Origin: Shewanella sp. 10N.286.48.A6
GTDB lineage: Bacteria; Pseudomonadota; Gammaproteobacteria; Enterobacterales; Shewanellaceae
Direction of reading: 5' to 3'
Length of the DNA: 64,000 nucleotides
Assembly: GCF_002873135.1 (NCBI RefSeq)
Contig: NZ_MCVI01000002.1
Location: 1 to 64,000, forward strand
Below the pieces are notes generated by a model. It had not been told where the DNA came from. It worked only from the letters and a program-made list of their open reading frames with translations, and ran no database searches. Below, in pieces: positions 10,016 through 19,664 of this stretch. The first letter of the stretch is position 1; each line of letters starts with the position of its first letter. The position numbers were made by a program, and so were the translations under genes.

Positions 10016-10918
10016 CTAACCTCTTGGATGGTGCTCACTATGCAACTGTTGCAGCCTCGCTTTAGCTACATGGGTGTAAATTTGCGTAGTCGATAAATCG
10101 CTGTGGCCCAGTAGCAGCTGCACTACCCGTAAGTCTGCGCCGTGATTTAATAAATGGGTCGCAAAAGCATGGCGCAAAGTGTGGGGCGACAAATGGCTGT
10201 GTATTCCTGCCCGTAACGCATATAGCTTAATTCGGTGCCAAAAGGTCTGCCTTGTCATCATTTGACCGCGCTTTGATGGAAACAGTACATCACTTTGCTT
10301 ATTACCCAGTAGCTCAGCTCTTGCCGCAACAAGGTATTGATCTACTTCTGTCACCGCTAACTCACCTAAGGGAACTAAGCGCTCTTTACCGCCCTTACCG
10401 ACAATTCTCACTAAGCCTTGGCGTAAGCTTATTTGCTCAAGGGTTAAGCTAACCAGTTCGGTTACCCGCAGCCCAGTGGCATAAAGTAACTCCAACATGG
10501 CTTTATCTCGGCACTCTAGCGGATCATCAACATTGGGCTCATCCAGTAAGCTGTTTATTTGGGCTTCACTGAGTGCCTCGGGTAATTGCCTAACTAATTG
10601 AGGGGACTCAACCAGCGCGGTGGGATCAACAGCTATCTGCTCATTAACCAACAAATAACCATACAAACGCCGCAAGCTACTCAATAACCGCGCAGTACTG
10701 CTTTTTGCAAAATTTTGTTCCACTCGAAAGGCTAAGTAATCGCGGATCAGCAACTGATCGACATTAATCAACTGGCGTTTTTTCGTTAGCACAAAACGTT
10801 CAAAATGGCGTAGATCAGTACGATAGGAAGCCAGTGTATTGTCACTAAGTCCTTTCGTAGACCAAAGGTCATCTAAAAATGCATCGATAATGGGATCGGC
10901 TTGATACTTATCTGTCAC
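10016..10918 (-). CDS. xerD: tyrosine recombinase XerD
   Basis: 300-residue site-specific recombinase. With XerC it resolves chromosome dimers at dif under FtsK control. The N-terminal SAM-like core-binding domain (FLDDLWSTKGLSDNTLASYRTDL) is followed by the catalytic domain with the R-K-H-R-H-Y set: ATGLRVTEL (Arg), GKGGKERLVPL (Lys), HTLRHAFATHLL (His and Arg), LLGHSDLSTTQIYTHV (His and nucleophile Tyr). N-terminal similarity and the dsbC-recJ neighbourhood favour XerD over XerC. Confidence 0.95.
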   Translation of the reverse strand: MTDKYQADPIIDAFLDDLWSTKGLSDNTLASYRTDLRHFERFVLTKKRQLINVDQLLIRDYLAFRVEQNFAKSSTARLLSSLRRLYGYLLVNEQIAVDPTALVESPQLVRQLPEALSEAQINSLLDEPNVDDPLECRDKAMLELLYATGLRVTELVSLTLEQISLRQGLVRIVGKGGKERLVPLGELAVTEVDQYLVAARAELLGNKQSDVLFPSKRGQMMTRQTFWHRIKLYALRAGIHSHLSPHTLRHAFATHLLNHGADLRVVQLLLGHSDLSTTQIYTHVAKARLQQLHSEHHPRG

Positions 10919-10928
10919 ATGAATTCCT

Positions 10929-10966
10929 AAAAAAACGGCGTTATTTCAAGATGAAATAACGCCGTT
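10929..10966 (-). terminator. brnQ terminator
   Basis: Perfect 15-bp arms AACGGCGTTATTTCA / TGAAATAACGCCGTT with a 3-nt loop and a T run on the minus strand. Lies between brnQ and xerD. Confidence 0.85.
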
Positions 10967-11003
10967 AGTGTAACTAAAGTTAGCTTAGTTTGACAAAGGT
11001 TAC

Positions 11004-12347
11004 CTAGCTTGCAGCTAAAGCTTGATCCTTGGCAGGAACAAATAAACAAGCAACAATCGCAAGCCCTACTGGTAATAACCATGCCATGCCTTCAGCATGA
11101 AGTGGCATAAAGCTTAGGAAACTTGTATCTACGCCAGCAACTTGAAGACCATCAAAAATACCAAAGAACAAAGCAACAGATAACACTAAACGATGTGAAA
11201 ATTCAGGACGAGGGAAACGCTCAGTTAAGAAAGTAATCGCTACCAATGCAATTGCCACTGGGTAAATAGTCATTAACACAGGAATACTGATGTTAATTAA
11301 CTGCGTTAAGCCCACATTGGCAACCGTGGCACAAACCAAACTGAAGAAAATCACAAACGCTTTGTATGAGATCTTAGGCAATAGCTCATTGAAAAACTCT
11401 GAACAGGCGGTAATTAACCCAACTGCAGTTGTTAAACAGGCAATGCTCACTACCGTTGCTAATAAGATAGTCCCCATAGTGCCAAACTCATGAGTCACAT
11501 AGTTTGTTAGAATTTGGCCACCATTTTCAGCGCCCAAAGCAATATCACCAGCGGTAGCGCCTAAATAGAATAATGACACATAAACAAAAGCTAAACCCGA
11601 TGCAGCAATGATAGCAGCGCGTACTAAATAGCGAGTTTGCGCTTTTGAATCAGTGATGCCTTTTTTACGCAAAATATCAATGATTAACATACCGAAAATC
11701 AATGATGCTAGCGTATCCATAGTGTTGTACCCCTCTAAAATACCTTTAGAAAGTGGACTATTAATGTAATCACCGCTTGCAGCTTGAATTGCAGCGCTAG
11801 GGGTAATGATCACAGATAATGCTAAACCGACTAATAGGAAAATAAGAATAGGGGTTAATACTTTACCAACGCTGTCTAATAATTTACCTGGGAATAACGA
11901 CAACAACATCGCAATGGCAAAAAAGCCAATGGTATAAAACAATTGTGCTTTATTAAGTGACAGTGCACCAAGTTGGATGATTGCATCGGCATTATCTAAA
12001 AATGGACGAGCACCAATTTCAAAAGCCACCAAGCCTGTACGCGGAGCAGCAAAGGCTGGGCCGATAATAATATAGATAGAAATCGCTAAAGCAGTTGCCG
12101 CAAATGCCGGTAACATCGCCATGACCTTACCATTTGCTTTTGCAATCGCAATAAGTCCAGCAAGGGGTAAACCCACGGCAGTAATAAGAAAGCCTAACAT
12201 TGCTAGTGTCATGTTCTCACCAGCTAACATACCTGCAAACGGTGGAAAAATTAGGTTACCAGCACCTAAGAAAAATGCGAACGTCATAAAGCCTAAGCCT
12301 ATCGTATCGCCAATACTCATATTATTGTTTTGCACACATTGCCCCAT
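11004..12347 (-). CDS. brnQ: branched-chain amino acid:cation symporter BrnQ
   Basis: 447-residue inner-membrane LIVCS-family transporter that takes up leucine, isoleucine and valine with Na+ or H+. About 12 hydrophobic helices are visible. Family signatures are LGFMTFAFFLGAGNLIFPPFAG at the N-terminus, GFLITAVGLPLAGL, and LATVVSIACLTTAVGL. No strong Shine-Dalgarno is seen before the ATG at 12347; an in-frame ATG at 12320 is an alternative. It has its own terminator downstream. Confidence 0.93.
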   Translation of the reverse strand: MGQCVQNNNMSIGDTIGLGFMTFAFFLGAGNLIFPPFAGMLAGENMTLAMLGFLITAVGLPLAGLIAIAKANGKVMAMLPAFAATALAISIYIIIGPAFAAPRTGLVAFEIGARPFLDNADAIIQLGALSLNKAQLFYTIGFFAIAMLLSLFPGKLLDSVGKVLTPILIFLLVGLALSVIITPSAAIQAASGDYINSPLSKGILEGYNTMDTLASLIFGMLIIDILRKKGITDSKAQTRYLVRAAIIAASGLAFVYVSLFYLGATAGDIALGAENGGQILTNYVTHEFGTMGTILLATVVSIACLTTAVGLITACSEFFNELLPKISYKAFVIFFSLVCATVANVGLTQLINISIPVLMTIYPVAIALVAITFLTERFPRPEFSHRLVLSVALFFGIFDGLQVAGVDTSFLSFMPLHAEGMAWLLPVGLAIVACLFVPAKDQALAAS

Positions 12348-12795
12348 CTTGTTGTTTTGTTTTTTTACAAACTTAAGGGAATAGTCACCAATTAGCTATC
12401 GCTAATCTAACCTCCCGACAAACCTGTAAACTTTAAATTACACTTAAGCTCACTAAAATCACTGCAATATTGCTGATAAATTCAGCGTATTTTCGTAATA
12501 CCTATGCCGATTTGTGAAGCTGATTTCATTTTTCCCATTTAAACCGCAATAATGTGCTCAAACGGGTAGGAACTAATAGCAAATAGCACTTAGATACACA
12601 AGCGCAAAACCCGCATAAAGCAAAAACAACCATCATCTGAAAACAAGCTTAAAAACAGCCAAACATTAGCGCTACAATAACAACACAAGCACCGAAGCTG
12701 TCAGTATATTAGCAACAATAAATCAACCTACTATCCGTTTGGGAAAAATTGCAAAAACAGTTACCATAATCGGCCATTTCTCAATCTATAGTCCT
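12348..12795. other. intergenic region between divergent brnQ and trmN6
   Basis: About 450 bp, AT-rich, holding the promoters of two divergent genes. I see no RNA gene, repeat or convincing named operator. An in-frame TTG at 12739 could extend trmN6 by 19 residues, but that segment does not resemble the family. Confidence 0.5.
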
Positions 12796-13545
12796 ATGCC
12801 TTTTAGTTTCAAACAATTTCATATTGATGATAGCCGCTGCGGTATGCCCGTCAGTACAGATGGGGTGATGTTAGGCGCTTGGGCTAATATCAAACAGAGC
12901 AACACCATTTTGGATATCGGTGCAGGTAGTGGATTACTGACCTTGATGGCAGCCCAGCGAGCCCATCAACAAGCAAGCTCAGCGATTAAAATTGTCGCTG
13001 TTGAGCTCGATGATTTAGCCGCTCAAGATTGTTTACACAATATCGCCAATTGCCCTTGGGCTGAGATGATTGAGTTACACCATGGGGCAATACAAGACTT
13101 TAGTGCCCAGCACTTAGTTCAGTATAAAGCTAAGCTAAGCCCATTATTTGATAGCATCATTTGTAACCCGCCCTACTTTGATAATGGGCCGCAATCAAAG
13201 CTGCAGCAGCGAGCAACCGCGAGACATACCGATAGCTTAAGCTTTAGCGAGTTACTGAAACATATTGAGTTATTATTGGCGCCACATGGCGCGGCGAGCT
13301 TGATTCTTCCAATTGAAAGTGAAACGCGCTTTACCGGCGCATTAACACAAACCTCTTTGGCCATATCTAAGCGCGTCAGCGTTTCAACGGTTAGCAAAAA
13401 GCCACCAAGACGATTACTGCTTGAGCTTAAGCATCAAGCAAAGATTGAAAGCACCGAGCACTCAAGTTTGGTGATAAGCGATCCCAGCGGTCAATATAGT
13501 CAGCAAATGATCGCCCTTTGTCGTGAGTTCTATCTAAAACTTTAA
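12796..13545 (+). CDS. trmN6: tRNA1(Val) (adenine(37)-N6)-methyltransferase
   Basis: About 249 residues from the ATG at 12796 (MPFSFKQFHID); an upstream TTG at 12739 would add 19 residues, but the family begins with the FTFKQF-type segment seen here. It is the SAM-dependent enzyme (YfiC/TrmN6) that makes m6A37 in tRNA-Val. Visible marks are STDGVMLGAWA, the SAM loop LDIGAGSGLLTL, acidic residue in VAVELD, and catalytic NPPY in IICNPPYFDNG. C-terminal KKPPRRLLLE is also family-like. It is beside srmB, as in E. coli, though here both genes point the same way. Confidence 0.92.
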   Translation: MPFSFKQFHIDDSRCGMPVSTDGVMLGAWANIKQSNTILDIGAGSGLLTLMAAQRAHQQASSAIKIVAVELDDLAAQDCLHNIANCPWAEMIELHHGAIQDFSAQHLVQYKAKLSPLFDSIICNPPYFDNGPQSKLQQRATARHTDSLSFSELLKHIELLLAPHGAASLILPIESETRFTGALTQTSLAISKRVSVSTVSKKPPRRLLLELKHQAKIESTEHSSLVISDPSGQYSQQMIALCREFYLKL

Positions 13546-13626
13546 GCTTTGTATAGATATCGCTCTCGCTGAGTTGCGCTTCTTAGGTTATAATGCTCGG
13601 CTATCAATCAGTGAGACCTACAGCGC

Positions 13627-14859
13627 ATGCTATTTGAAGATTTTGACCTAGATCCAATGCTTTTAGATTCATTAAAGGCCATGGGACATTTGAGCCCGAC
13701 CACAGTTCAACAACAAACATTGCCAATGGCGATGGAACAACGGGATATTTTAGCTAAAGCGCCAACAGGTACCGGTAAAACGGCCAGCTTTTTGCTGCCG
13801 GCATTACAACACTTGATTGATTTCCCAAGACGATTCAATGGTCAAGCCCGTGTGTTAGTCCTAACCCCAACACGTGAGCTTGCTAGCCAAATTCATCGTT
13901 ACGCTTGCCACCTTGCCACCGATTTAGATCTCGATATTGGTATTATCACCGGTGGTGTGCCATACGGCCCCCAAGAAGAACAACTTGAAGACAATGTCGA
14001 TTTATTGATTGCCACTCCCGGTCGCCTAGTTGAATATCTTGATAAAGGCCAGTTTGAAGCAACAGAAGTTGAAATCCTGATCATTGATGAAGCTGACCGT
14101 ATGTTAGATATGGGATTCTCGTCAGTGGTAGAAACTATCGCCATTGAGGCCCAAGGCCGTAAGCAGAATATGTTATTTTCTGCCACCCTTGAAGGCAGCG
14201 GTGTATCGCGCTTCGCGCAAGTGCTATTGAATGACCCGGTCACGATTGACGTTGACTCACCTCGCAGTGAAAAAGCCAAAATTCACCAATGGGCTCACCT
14301 TGCCGATAATCAAGCCCATAAGTTTGCCTTGCTATGCAACATTCTTCAGCAAGAGTCAGTTAAGCGCACTATCGTATTCGTAAAAACCCGTGAGATTGTA
14401 GCAAGCCTTGAAGGCCAGCTGCTTAAAGCCGGAATTCCTTGCGCTTTCTTACGTGGTGATATGGAGCAGAAAAAGCGCTTCCAAGCCTTAAGTAAATTCA
14501 GTAAAGGCGAAGTCAATATCTTGCTGGCAACCGATGTTGCAGCCCGTGGTATTGATATTGAAGGTATCACCCACGTGATTAACTTTGATATGCCTCGCTC
14601 AGCCGACGCCTATGTTCACCGTATTGGACGTACTGCACGCGCAGGCGCGAAAGGCACGGCAATTTCATTAATTGAAGCCCATGATATGCGCATCGTTAAT
14701 AAAATTGAGCGCTATATTGAGCAGCCACTAAAACGTCGTTACATCGACGGTTTACGACCAACGCACAAAGAAGCGAAAGTGCCTGGCAAGAAAAAAGACA
14801 AAGTGAAAATCGCTGCGAAGAAAAAATCTAAAAAAGCAAAAGCGAAAAAGAAAAAGTAA
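13627..14859 (+). CDS. srmB: DEAD-box RNA helicase SrmB
   Basis: 410 residues. SrmB unwinds RNA during early assembly of the large ribosomal subunit. All DEAD-box motifs are present: Q motif (TTVQQQTLPMAM), I (APTGTGKTAS), Ia (PTRELASQ), Ib (TPGR), II (IDEADRMLDMGF), III (FSATLEG), IV (IVFVKT), V (ATDVAARGID) and VI (HRIGRTARAG). The sequence LLFSATLEG plus KIHQWAHLADN resembles SrmB more than DeaD or RhlE. The tail is very rich in lysine (KKKDKVKIAAKKKSKK), a likely RNA-contact extension. Strong terminator downstream. Confidence 0.93.
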   Translation: MLFEDFDLDPMLLDSLKAMGHLSPTTVQQQTLPMAMEQRDILAKAPTGTGKTASFLLPALQHLIDFPRRFNGQARVLVLTPTRELASQIHRYACHLATDLDLDIGIITGGVPYGPQEEQLEDNVDLLIATPGRLVEYLDKGQFEATEVEILIIDEADRMLDMGFSSVVETIAIEAQGRKQNMLFSATLEGSGVSRFAQVLLNDPVTIDVDSPRSEKAKIHQWAHLADNQAHKFALLCNILQQESVKRTIVFVKTREIVASLEGQLLKAGIPCAFLRGDMEQKKRFQALSKFSKGEVNILLATDVAARGIDIEGITHVINFDMPRSADAYVHRIGRTARAGAKGTAISLIEAHDMRIVNKIERYIEQPLKRRYIDGLRPTHKEAKVPGKKKDKVKIAAKKKSKKAKAKKKK

Positions 14860-14888
14860 GCCTTTCTCTCGCGATTAAAAAACTGTTT

Positions 14889-14926
14889 AAGCCCTGAATC
14901 AATATAATGCATCAGGGCTTTTTTTT
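14889..14926 (+). terminator. srmB terminator
   Basis: AAGCCCTGA / TCAGGGCTT perfect 9-bp arms, followed by eight T. Confidence 0.85.
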
Positions 14927-15113
14927 ATCTAAAAATCAGTTTTATAGTGTAAAACCCTAAATAAAGATGAAAAAATCTTATGAAACATTTAATTTACATC
15001 TATCGCTTTAGCTCGCTGACGAACTCTGCTAATTTAGCGGGTATAAGACTCTAAAAGTCATAAAAAAATAGAGTTACTCTCTGATGTAATATTTTGTATG
15101 GATACAGTTACCA

Positions 15114-16328
15114 ATGAAACGAATCTTAAGAATCCTATCGCCTTTATTTATCCTGATCATTTTCGCAGGCTTAGCTTTTGTGCTGCTAAGTACCAAAGAA
15201 GCTCCTGAGCAAAAACAAGAACAAGCTAAAATTGCTATTGTTGATGTCATTGACGTCGAGCTACAAACAGTCTCGTTAAATCTGCCTTCGTATGGTGTTG
15301 TCAGCCCTAAATACAAAACCCAGTTAGTCACCGAAGTACAAGGCCGTTTAGTTAGCCTAGATCCAAGTTTTGTCGCCGGCGGTATAGTCAAACAAGGTCA
15401 AGCTTTAGCACAAATTGAACCTTCAGATTATGAAGCTGATTTTATCCAAGCAGAAGCTAGCCTTGCCCAAGCCTATGCAGCGCTTAATGAAGAAGTCGCC
15501 CGTGGTGAAGTCGCTAAAATTGAATTTAAAGATTTTGATGATGGCCTACCGCCAGAGTTAGGCCTGCGTATACCGCAACTGAAAAAAGAACAAGCCAATG
15601 TCAAATACGCTAAAGCCGCACTTGCCCGTGCTCAGCGAAATTTAGAGCGCACAGTGATAAGAGCCCCATTTGATGGCCTCATTAAAGCGCGTAACGTCGA
15701 TTTAGGCCAATATGTCTCTTTAGGGACAAATTTAGGTGAGCTATACGATATCAGCATTGCTGAAGTTCGCTTACCGTTAAGCAACAATGATTTAGCTTAC
15801 TTAGAGTCGGTGGATAACCCTGATACCTCAGTCACTTTAAGCGCTTCTTTGGCGGGTAATTCATTTACTTGGCAAGGTAATATTGTCCGCAGTGAAAACG
15901 TCATTGATGAGCAAAACCGTATGGTTTACTTAGTCGCAGAAGTTAAAGATCCTTACCTAAGACAGCAGCGCGGCGAAAATGAACTCCCACTTAAATATGG
16001 CAGCTTTGTGACTGCCGTTATCACCGGTCGCACTGTCGATGGCATAGTGAAGCTACCCCGCTATGTGGTAAGAGACAATCAAGTTGCCATTGTTAAAGAC
16101 GACAATACCATTGAAATACGCCCAGTTAATATCGTGCGCACCGATATTGAACATGTCTATATTAAGGGTAGCCTGAAAAGTGGTGAGCGCGTATCGATCA
16201 CCGATATCAATAATATGACCTCAGGCCAGAAAGTGAAATTGTTAGGTGAAGAAGCTGACGCACCAGATGAGGAACTAGAAGCGCCAGCAGGAAACAGTGA
16301 TGAAATAACCATAGCAGGTGATCTGTAA
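15114..16328 (+). CDS. RND efflux periplasmic adaptor (membrane fusion protein)
   Basis: 404-residue HlyD/AcrA-type adaptor that would link the inner-membrane pump encoded next to an outer-membrane channel. One N-terminal membrane anchor (LSPLFILIIFAGLAFVLLS, about 8-26) and no lipobox. Lipoyl-like and barrel parts flank a coiled-coil hairpin (about 105-185; EASLAQAYAAL, AALARAQRNLERT). The VIRAPFDGLIKARNVDLGQYV block is typical of the family. The tail is acidic (EEADAPDEELEAPAG). The stop overlaps the pump ATG by one base (TAATG), so translation is probably coupled. The substrate cannot be told from sequence. Confidence 0.9.
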   Translation: MKRILRILSPLFILIIFAGLAFVLLSTKEAPEQKQEQAKIAIVDVIDVELQTVSLNLPSYGVVSPKYKTQLVTEVQGRLVSLDPSFVAGGIVKQGQALAQIEPSDYEADFIQAEASLAQAYAALNEEVARGEVAKIEFKDFDDGLPPELGLRIPQLKKEQANVKYAKAALARAQRNLERTVIRAPFDGLIKARNVDLGQYVSLGTNLGELYDISIAEVRLPLSNNDLAYLESVDNPDTSVTLSASLAGNSFTWQGNIVRSENVIDEQNRMVYLVAEVKDPYLRQQRGENELPLKYGSFVTAVITGRTVDGIVKLPRYVVRDNQVAIVKDDNTIEIRPVNIVRTDIEHVYIKGSLKSGERVSITDINNMTSGQKVKLLGEEADAPDEELEAPAGNSDEITIAGDL

Positions 16329-19300
16329 TGGATAACACTAATTCAAACTCAGCCTCCGATAACGATATCGATTACAACAAAGGCATTATTGCTTGGTTTG
16401 CTCGCAATAGTGTTGCCGCTAACTTACTTATGGCAGCCCTGCTCATTGGTGGTTTATTCAGCGCCAAATTAATTAATAAGGAAGTTTTCCCTAGCTTTGA
16501 ACTTAATTTGCTGACGATCTCAGTAGCCTACCCTGGCGCTGCACCTCAAGAGATTGAGGAAGGGATTAATATTAAAATCGAAGAGGCCATTCAAGATATT
16601 AATGGTATTACCAAGGTCACCTCAATTGCCAGTGATAGCGTAGGAACAGTCACCATTGAGGTTGAAGACGGTTATGATGTTCAGCAAGTTTTAGATGAGG
16701 CTAAGCTGCGTATCGATGCGATTTCAACCTTTCCTGACAACATAGAAAAGCCGAATATTTTCCAAATAAAACCTGAAAACAATGTCATCTGGGTCTCTGT
16801 CTATGGCGACTTAAGTCTCCATGAGATGAAAGAAATGGCTAAAAGCATCCGTGATGATATTACCGATTTACCTGCTGTCACACGTGCCCAAGTTAATGGC
16901 GTGCTAGATTATGAAATAGGCATTGAGTTATCAGAAGATAAGCTGCGTGAATATGAAATAACCTTCACTCAAGTCGCACAAGCGGTACAAAACTCTTCGA
17001 TAGATTTACCCGGTGGCTCAATTAGAGCCCAAGATGGTGATATCTTGCTGCGCACTAAAGGCCAGGCCTATACTGGAGCCGACTTTGCCAACATTGTGGT
17101 TTCCACCCGCCCAGATGGCAGCCGTATCATGCTACCCGATGTTGCCACCATTAAAGATGGTTTCGAAGAGCGCATTGAATACACCCGCTTTAATGGTAAA
17201 CCTGCCGCGATTATTGAAATCACCAGCATTGACGATCAAAACGCGCTGACGATTTCAGAGCAAGTTAAAAGCTATATCGCCGATAAGAAAACCACCCTAC
17301 CCGCCAATGTCGAGCTAGATACCTGGGGAGATTTAACCCATTACCTTGAAGGCCGCTTAAACATGATGTTATCAAACATGTTTTATGGTGCATTATTGGT
17401 GTTTATGATCTTAGCCTTGTTTCTCGACTTGAAACTGGCATTTTGGGTTATGGTCGGCTTACCCGTGTGTTTTCTTGGCACTTTATTATTGATGCCATTA
17501 GAGCCCTTTAACATGTCAATCAACATGTTAACCCTATTCGCCTTTATTCTGGTGTTGGGGATCGTGGTGGATGACGCCATTGTCATCGGCGAAAGTGCCT
17601 ACACAGAAGTAGAAAACAACGGTCACTCCTTAGAGAATGTCATTAAAGGGGTGCAAAAGGTCGCCATGCCCGCAACCTTCGGCGTACTCACCACAATTGC
17701 CGCCTTTATACCGATGATCATGGTGTCAGGACCTATGGGGATAATTTGGAAGTCCATCGGTATGGTGGTGATCCTAGCGTTAGCGTTTTCACTTATCGAA
17801 TCAAAATTGATTTTACCGGCGCATTTAGCTCATATGAAAGTGAAGAAAAAGCGCCCGCCAACTAACATATTCTCAAAATTTAAACTGTGGATTAATGAGA
17901 AGCTGCAATACTTTATTCACAACAATTATCGCAACTTTTTAGGTTCTTGTATTAAAAATCGCTACAACGTTGTGGCGGTGTTTGTCGGGGTACTGATTTT
18001 ATCTATCGCACTGGTTGCCAGTGGCAAAGTTCGTTGGGTATTTTTCCCTGATATTCCGTCGGACTTTATTCAAGTCAACCTTGAGATGGAAGAAGGCAGC
18101 TCCGAGCTCAATACCTTATATGTGGTACAGCAAGTTGAAGAAGCGCTGTACGCCATGAATGAAAAGTTTGTCGAAGAGACTGGCTCTGACGTGTTAAAGC
18201 ACAGCTTTATCGCGATAAATTCCAGTAGCTCTGGGTTTATCTTTGCTGAGCTGTCAAAAGGTGAAGATCGTGAAATTGACGGTGTCACAATAGCTGAAGA
18301 GTGGCGTAAACAGCTACCTGAATTATTATCAGTGAAAAAGCTTAATATTTCTGCCAGTACCAATGATGCCGGCGGCGATATTTCGTTTAGATTAACCTCA
18401 AGTAACTTAGAGCAACTAGCCCAAGCCTCAAAAGAGTTAAAAGCCAAACTTGCCACCTATGAAGGTGTGTTCGATATCTCGGATAACTTTTCATCTGGTA
18501 GCCAAGAGATCAGACTCAACATTCGCCCAGAAGCCGAAGCACTAGGGTTAACCCTGTCAAATCTAGCCCGTCAGGTGCGTTATGGCTTTTATGGTTATGA
18601 AGCCCAGCGAATTCTTCGTAACAAAGAAGAGATCAAAGTGATGGTGCGCTACCCATTAGAGCAGCGCCGCACCATTGGTCACCTTGAAAACATGTTAATT
18701 CGCACCCCACAAGGTGTTGCTGTGCCTTTTTCAACGGTGGCAGATATTGAGCTAGGTGAATCCTTTGCATCAATTACTCGTGTTGATGGTCGCCGAGCGA
18801 TTACCATTAGCGCTAATGTGAACAAAAACACCGTTGAGCCATCAAAAGTGGTTGGTGAAATCCAAGAAGAATTTATACCGCAATTGACTGAGCGCTACAA
18901 AGAGGTCAACGCCGCATTAGATGGTGGCAGTCAAGATGAACAAGATGCCATGCTGGGCCTTTTGCAAGGGTTCTTTTTTGCCATGTTTACCATATATGCT
19001 TTGATGGCGATTCCATTAAAGTCATATAGCCAGCCATTAATCATTATGTCGGTGATCCCATTTGGCATGATTGGCGCTTTGGTGGGTCACTTCATTCTTG
19101 GGATATCCATGAGTGTATTAAGCCTTTGTGGCATTGTTGCCTTGGCTGGGGTTGTGGTCAATGACTCACTGATTTTGGTGGACTTTGTTAACCGCGCCCG
19201 CCGCAAAGGCTTCTCGTTAATGGAGTCAGCCATCGACTCGGGCTGTTATCGCTTCAGAGCAATAATCTTAACCTCAATGACGACCTTTGTTGGCTTAGTA

Positions 19301-19507
19301 CCTATTTTGTTAGAAAAAAGCCTGCAAGCTAAAATCGTCATTCCGATGGCAACATCATTAGCCTTTGGTATTTTGTTTTCCACTGTAGTAACGCTGATTT
19401 TAGTGCCTGTGCTGTACATCATTTTAGATGATGTGAAGCAGTTAACGCGGCGGATATTTAACTGGTGGTGGCAGCCGAAAAAAGAAGACGATGAAGCTTA
19501 TTATTAG
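16328..19507 (+). CDS. RND-family efflux pump, inner-membrane subunit
   Basis: 1059-residue AcrB/MexB-type transporter. Topology is as expected: TM1 near residue 30, a large periplasmic domain, TM2-6 (about 340-500), a second periplasmic domain, and TM7-12 near the C-terminus. LGIVVDDAIVIGE in TM4 carries the paired Asp residues needed for proton relay. LAGVVVNDSLILVDF in the second half is the matching TM10 motif. It belongs to the less-studied branch that starts with a soluble segment (NKGIIAWFARNSVAANLLMA). No outer-membrane factor gene is linked, so TolC or another channel must be supplied elsewhere. Strong terminator downstream. Confidence 0.93.
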   Translation: MDNTNSNSASDNDIDYNKGIIAWFARNSVAANLLMAALLIGGLFSAKLINKEVFPSFELNLLTISVAYPGAAPQEIEEGINIKIEEAIQDINGITKVTSIASDSVGTVTIEVEDGYDVQQVLDEAKLRIDAISTFPDNIEKPNIFQIKPENNVIWVSVYGDLSLHEMKEMAKSIRDDITDLPAVTRAQVNGVLDYEIGIELSEDKLREYEITFTQVAQAVQNSSIDLPGGSIRAQDGDILLRTKGQAYTGADFANIVVSTRPDGSRIMLPDVATIKDGFEERIEYTRFNGKPAAIIEITSIDDQNALTISEQVKSYIADKKTTLPANVELDTWGDLTHYLEGRLNMMLSNMFYGALLVFMILALFLDLKLAFWVMVGLPVCFLGTLLLMPLEPFNMSINMLTLFAFILVLGIVVDDAIVIGESAYTEVENNGHSLENVIKGVQKVAMPATFGVLTTIAAFIPMIMVSGPMGIIWKSIGMVVILALAFSLIESKLILPAHLAHMKVKKKRPPTNIFSKFKLWINEKLQYFIHNNYRNFLGSCIKNRYNVVAVFVGVLILSIALVASGKVRWVFFPDIPSDFIQVNLEMEEGSSELNTLYVVQQVEEALYAMNEKFVEETGSDVLKHSFIAINSSSSGFIFAELSKGEDREIDGVTIAEEWRKQLPELLSVKKLNISASTNDAGGDISFRLTSSNLEQLAQASKELKAKLATYEGVFDISDNFSSGSQEIRLNIRPEAEALGLTLSNLARQVRYGFYGYEAQRILRNKEEIKVMVRYPLEQRRTIGHLENMLIRTPQGVAVPFSTVADIELGESFASITRVDGRRAITISANVNKNTVEPSKVVGEIQEEFIPQLTERYKEVNAALDGGSQDEQDAMLGLLQGFFFAMFTIYALMAIPLKSYSQPLIIMSVIPFGMIGALVGHFILGISMSVLSLCGIVALAGVVVNDSLILVDFVNRARRKGFSLMESAIDSGCYRFRAIILTSMTTFVGLVPILLEKSLQAKIVIPMATSLAFGILFSTVVTLILVPVLYIILDDVKQLTRRIFNWWWQPKKEDDEAYY

Positions 19508-19531
19508 CGCCTAGTCCAAGTACATTAACAA

Positions 19532-19552
19532 GGGAGCTTAGCTCCCTTTTTT
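19532..19552 (+). terminator. RND operon terminator
   Basis: GGGAGC, TTA, GCTCCC followed by six T. Confidence 0.8.
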
Positions 19553-19664
19553 ATGCCTAAAGCTCATGAAATTGGCGCTTTAGCCAATAATGCGAACTCA
19601 CAAACAGATATCAATATTGGCTTAGGTTAATATCATTTAATCACACTGCAATAATGATATTCAG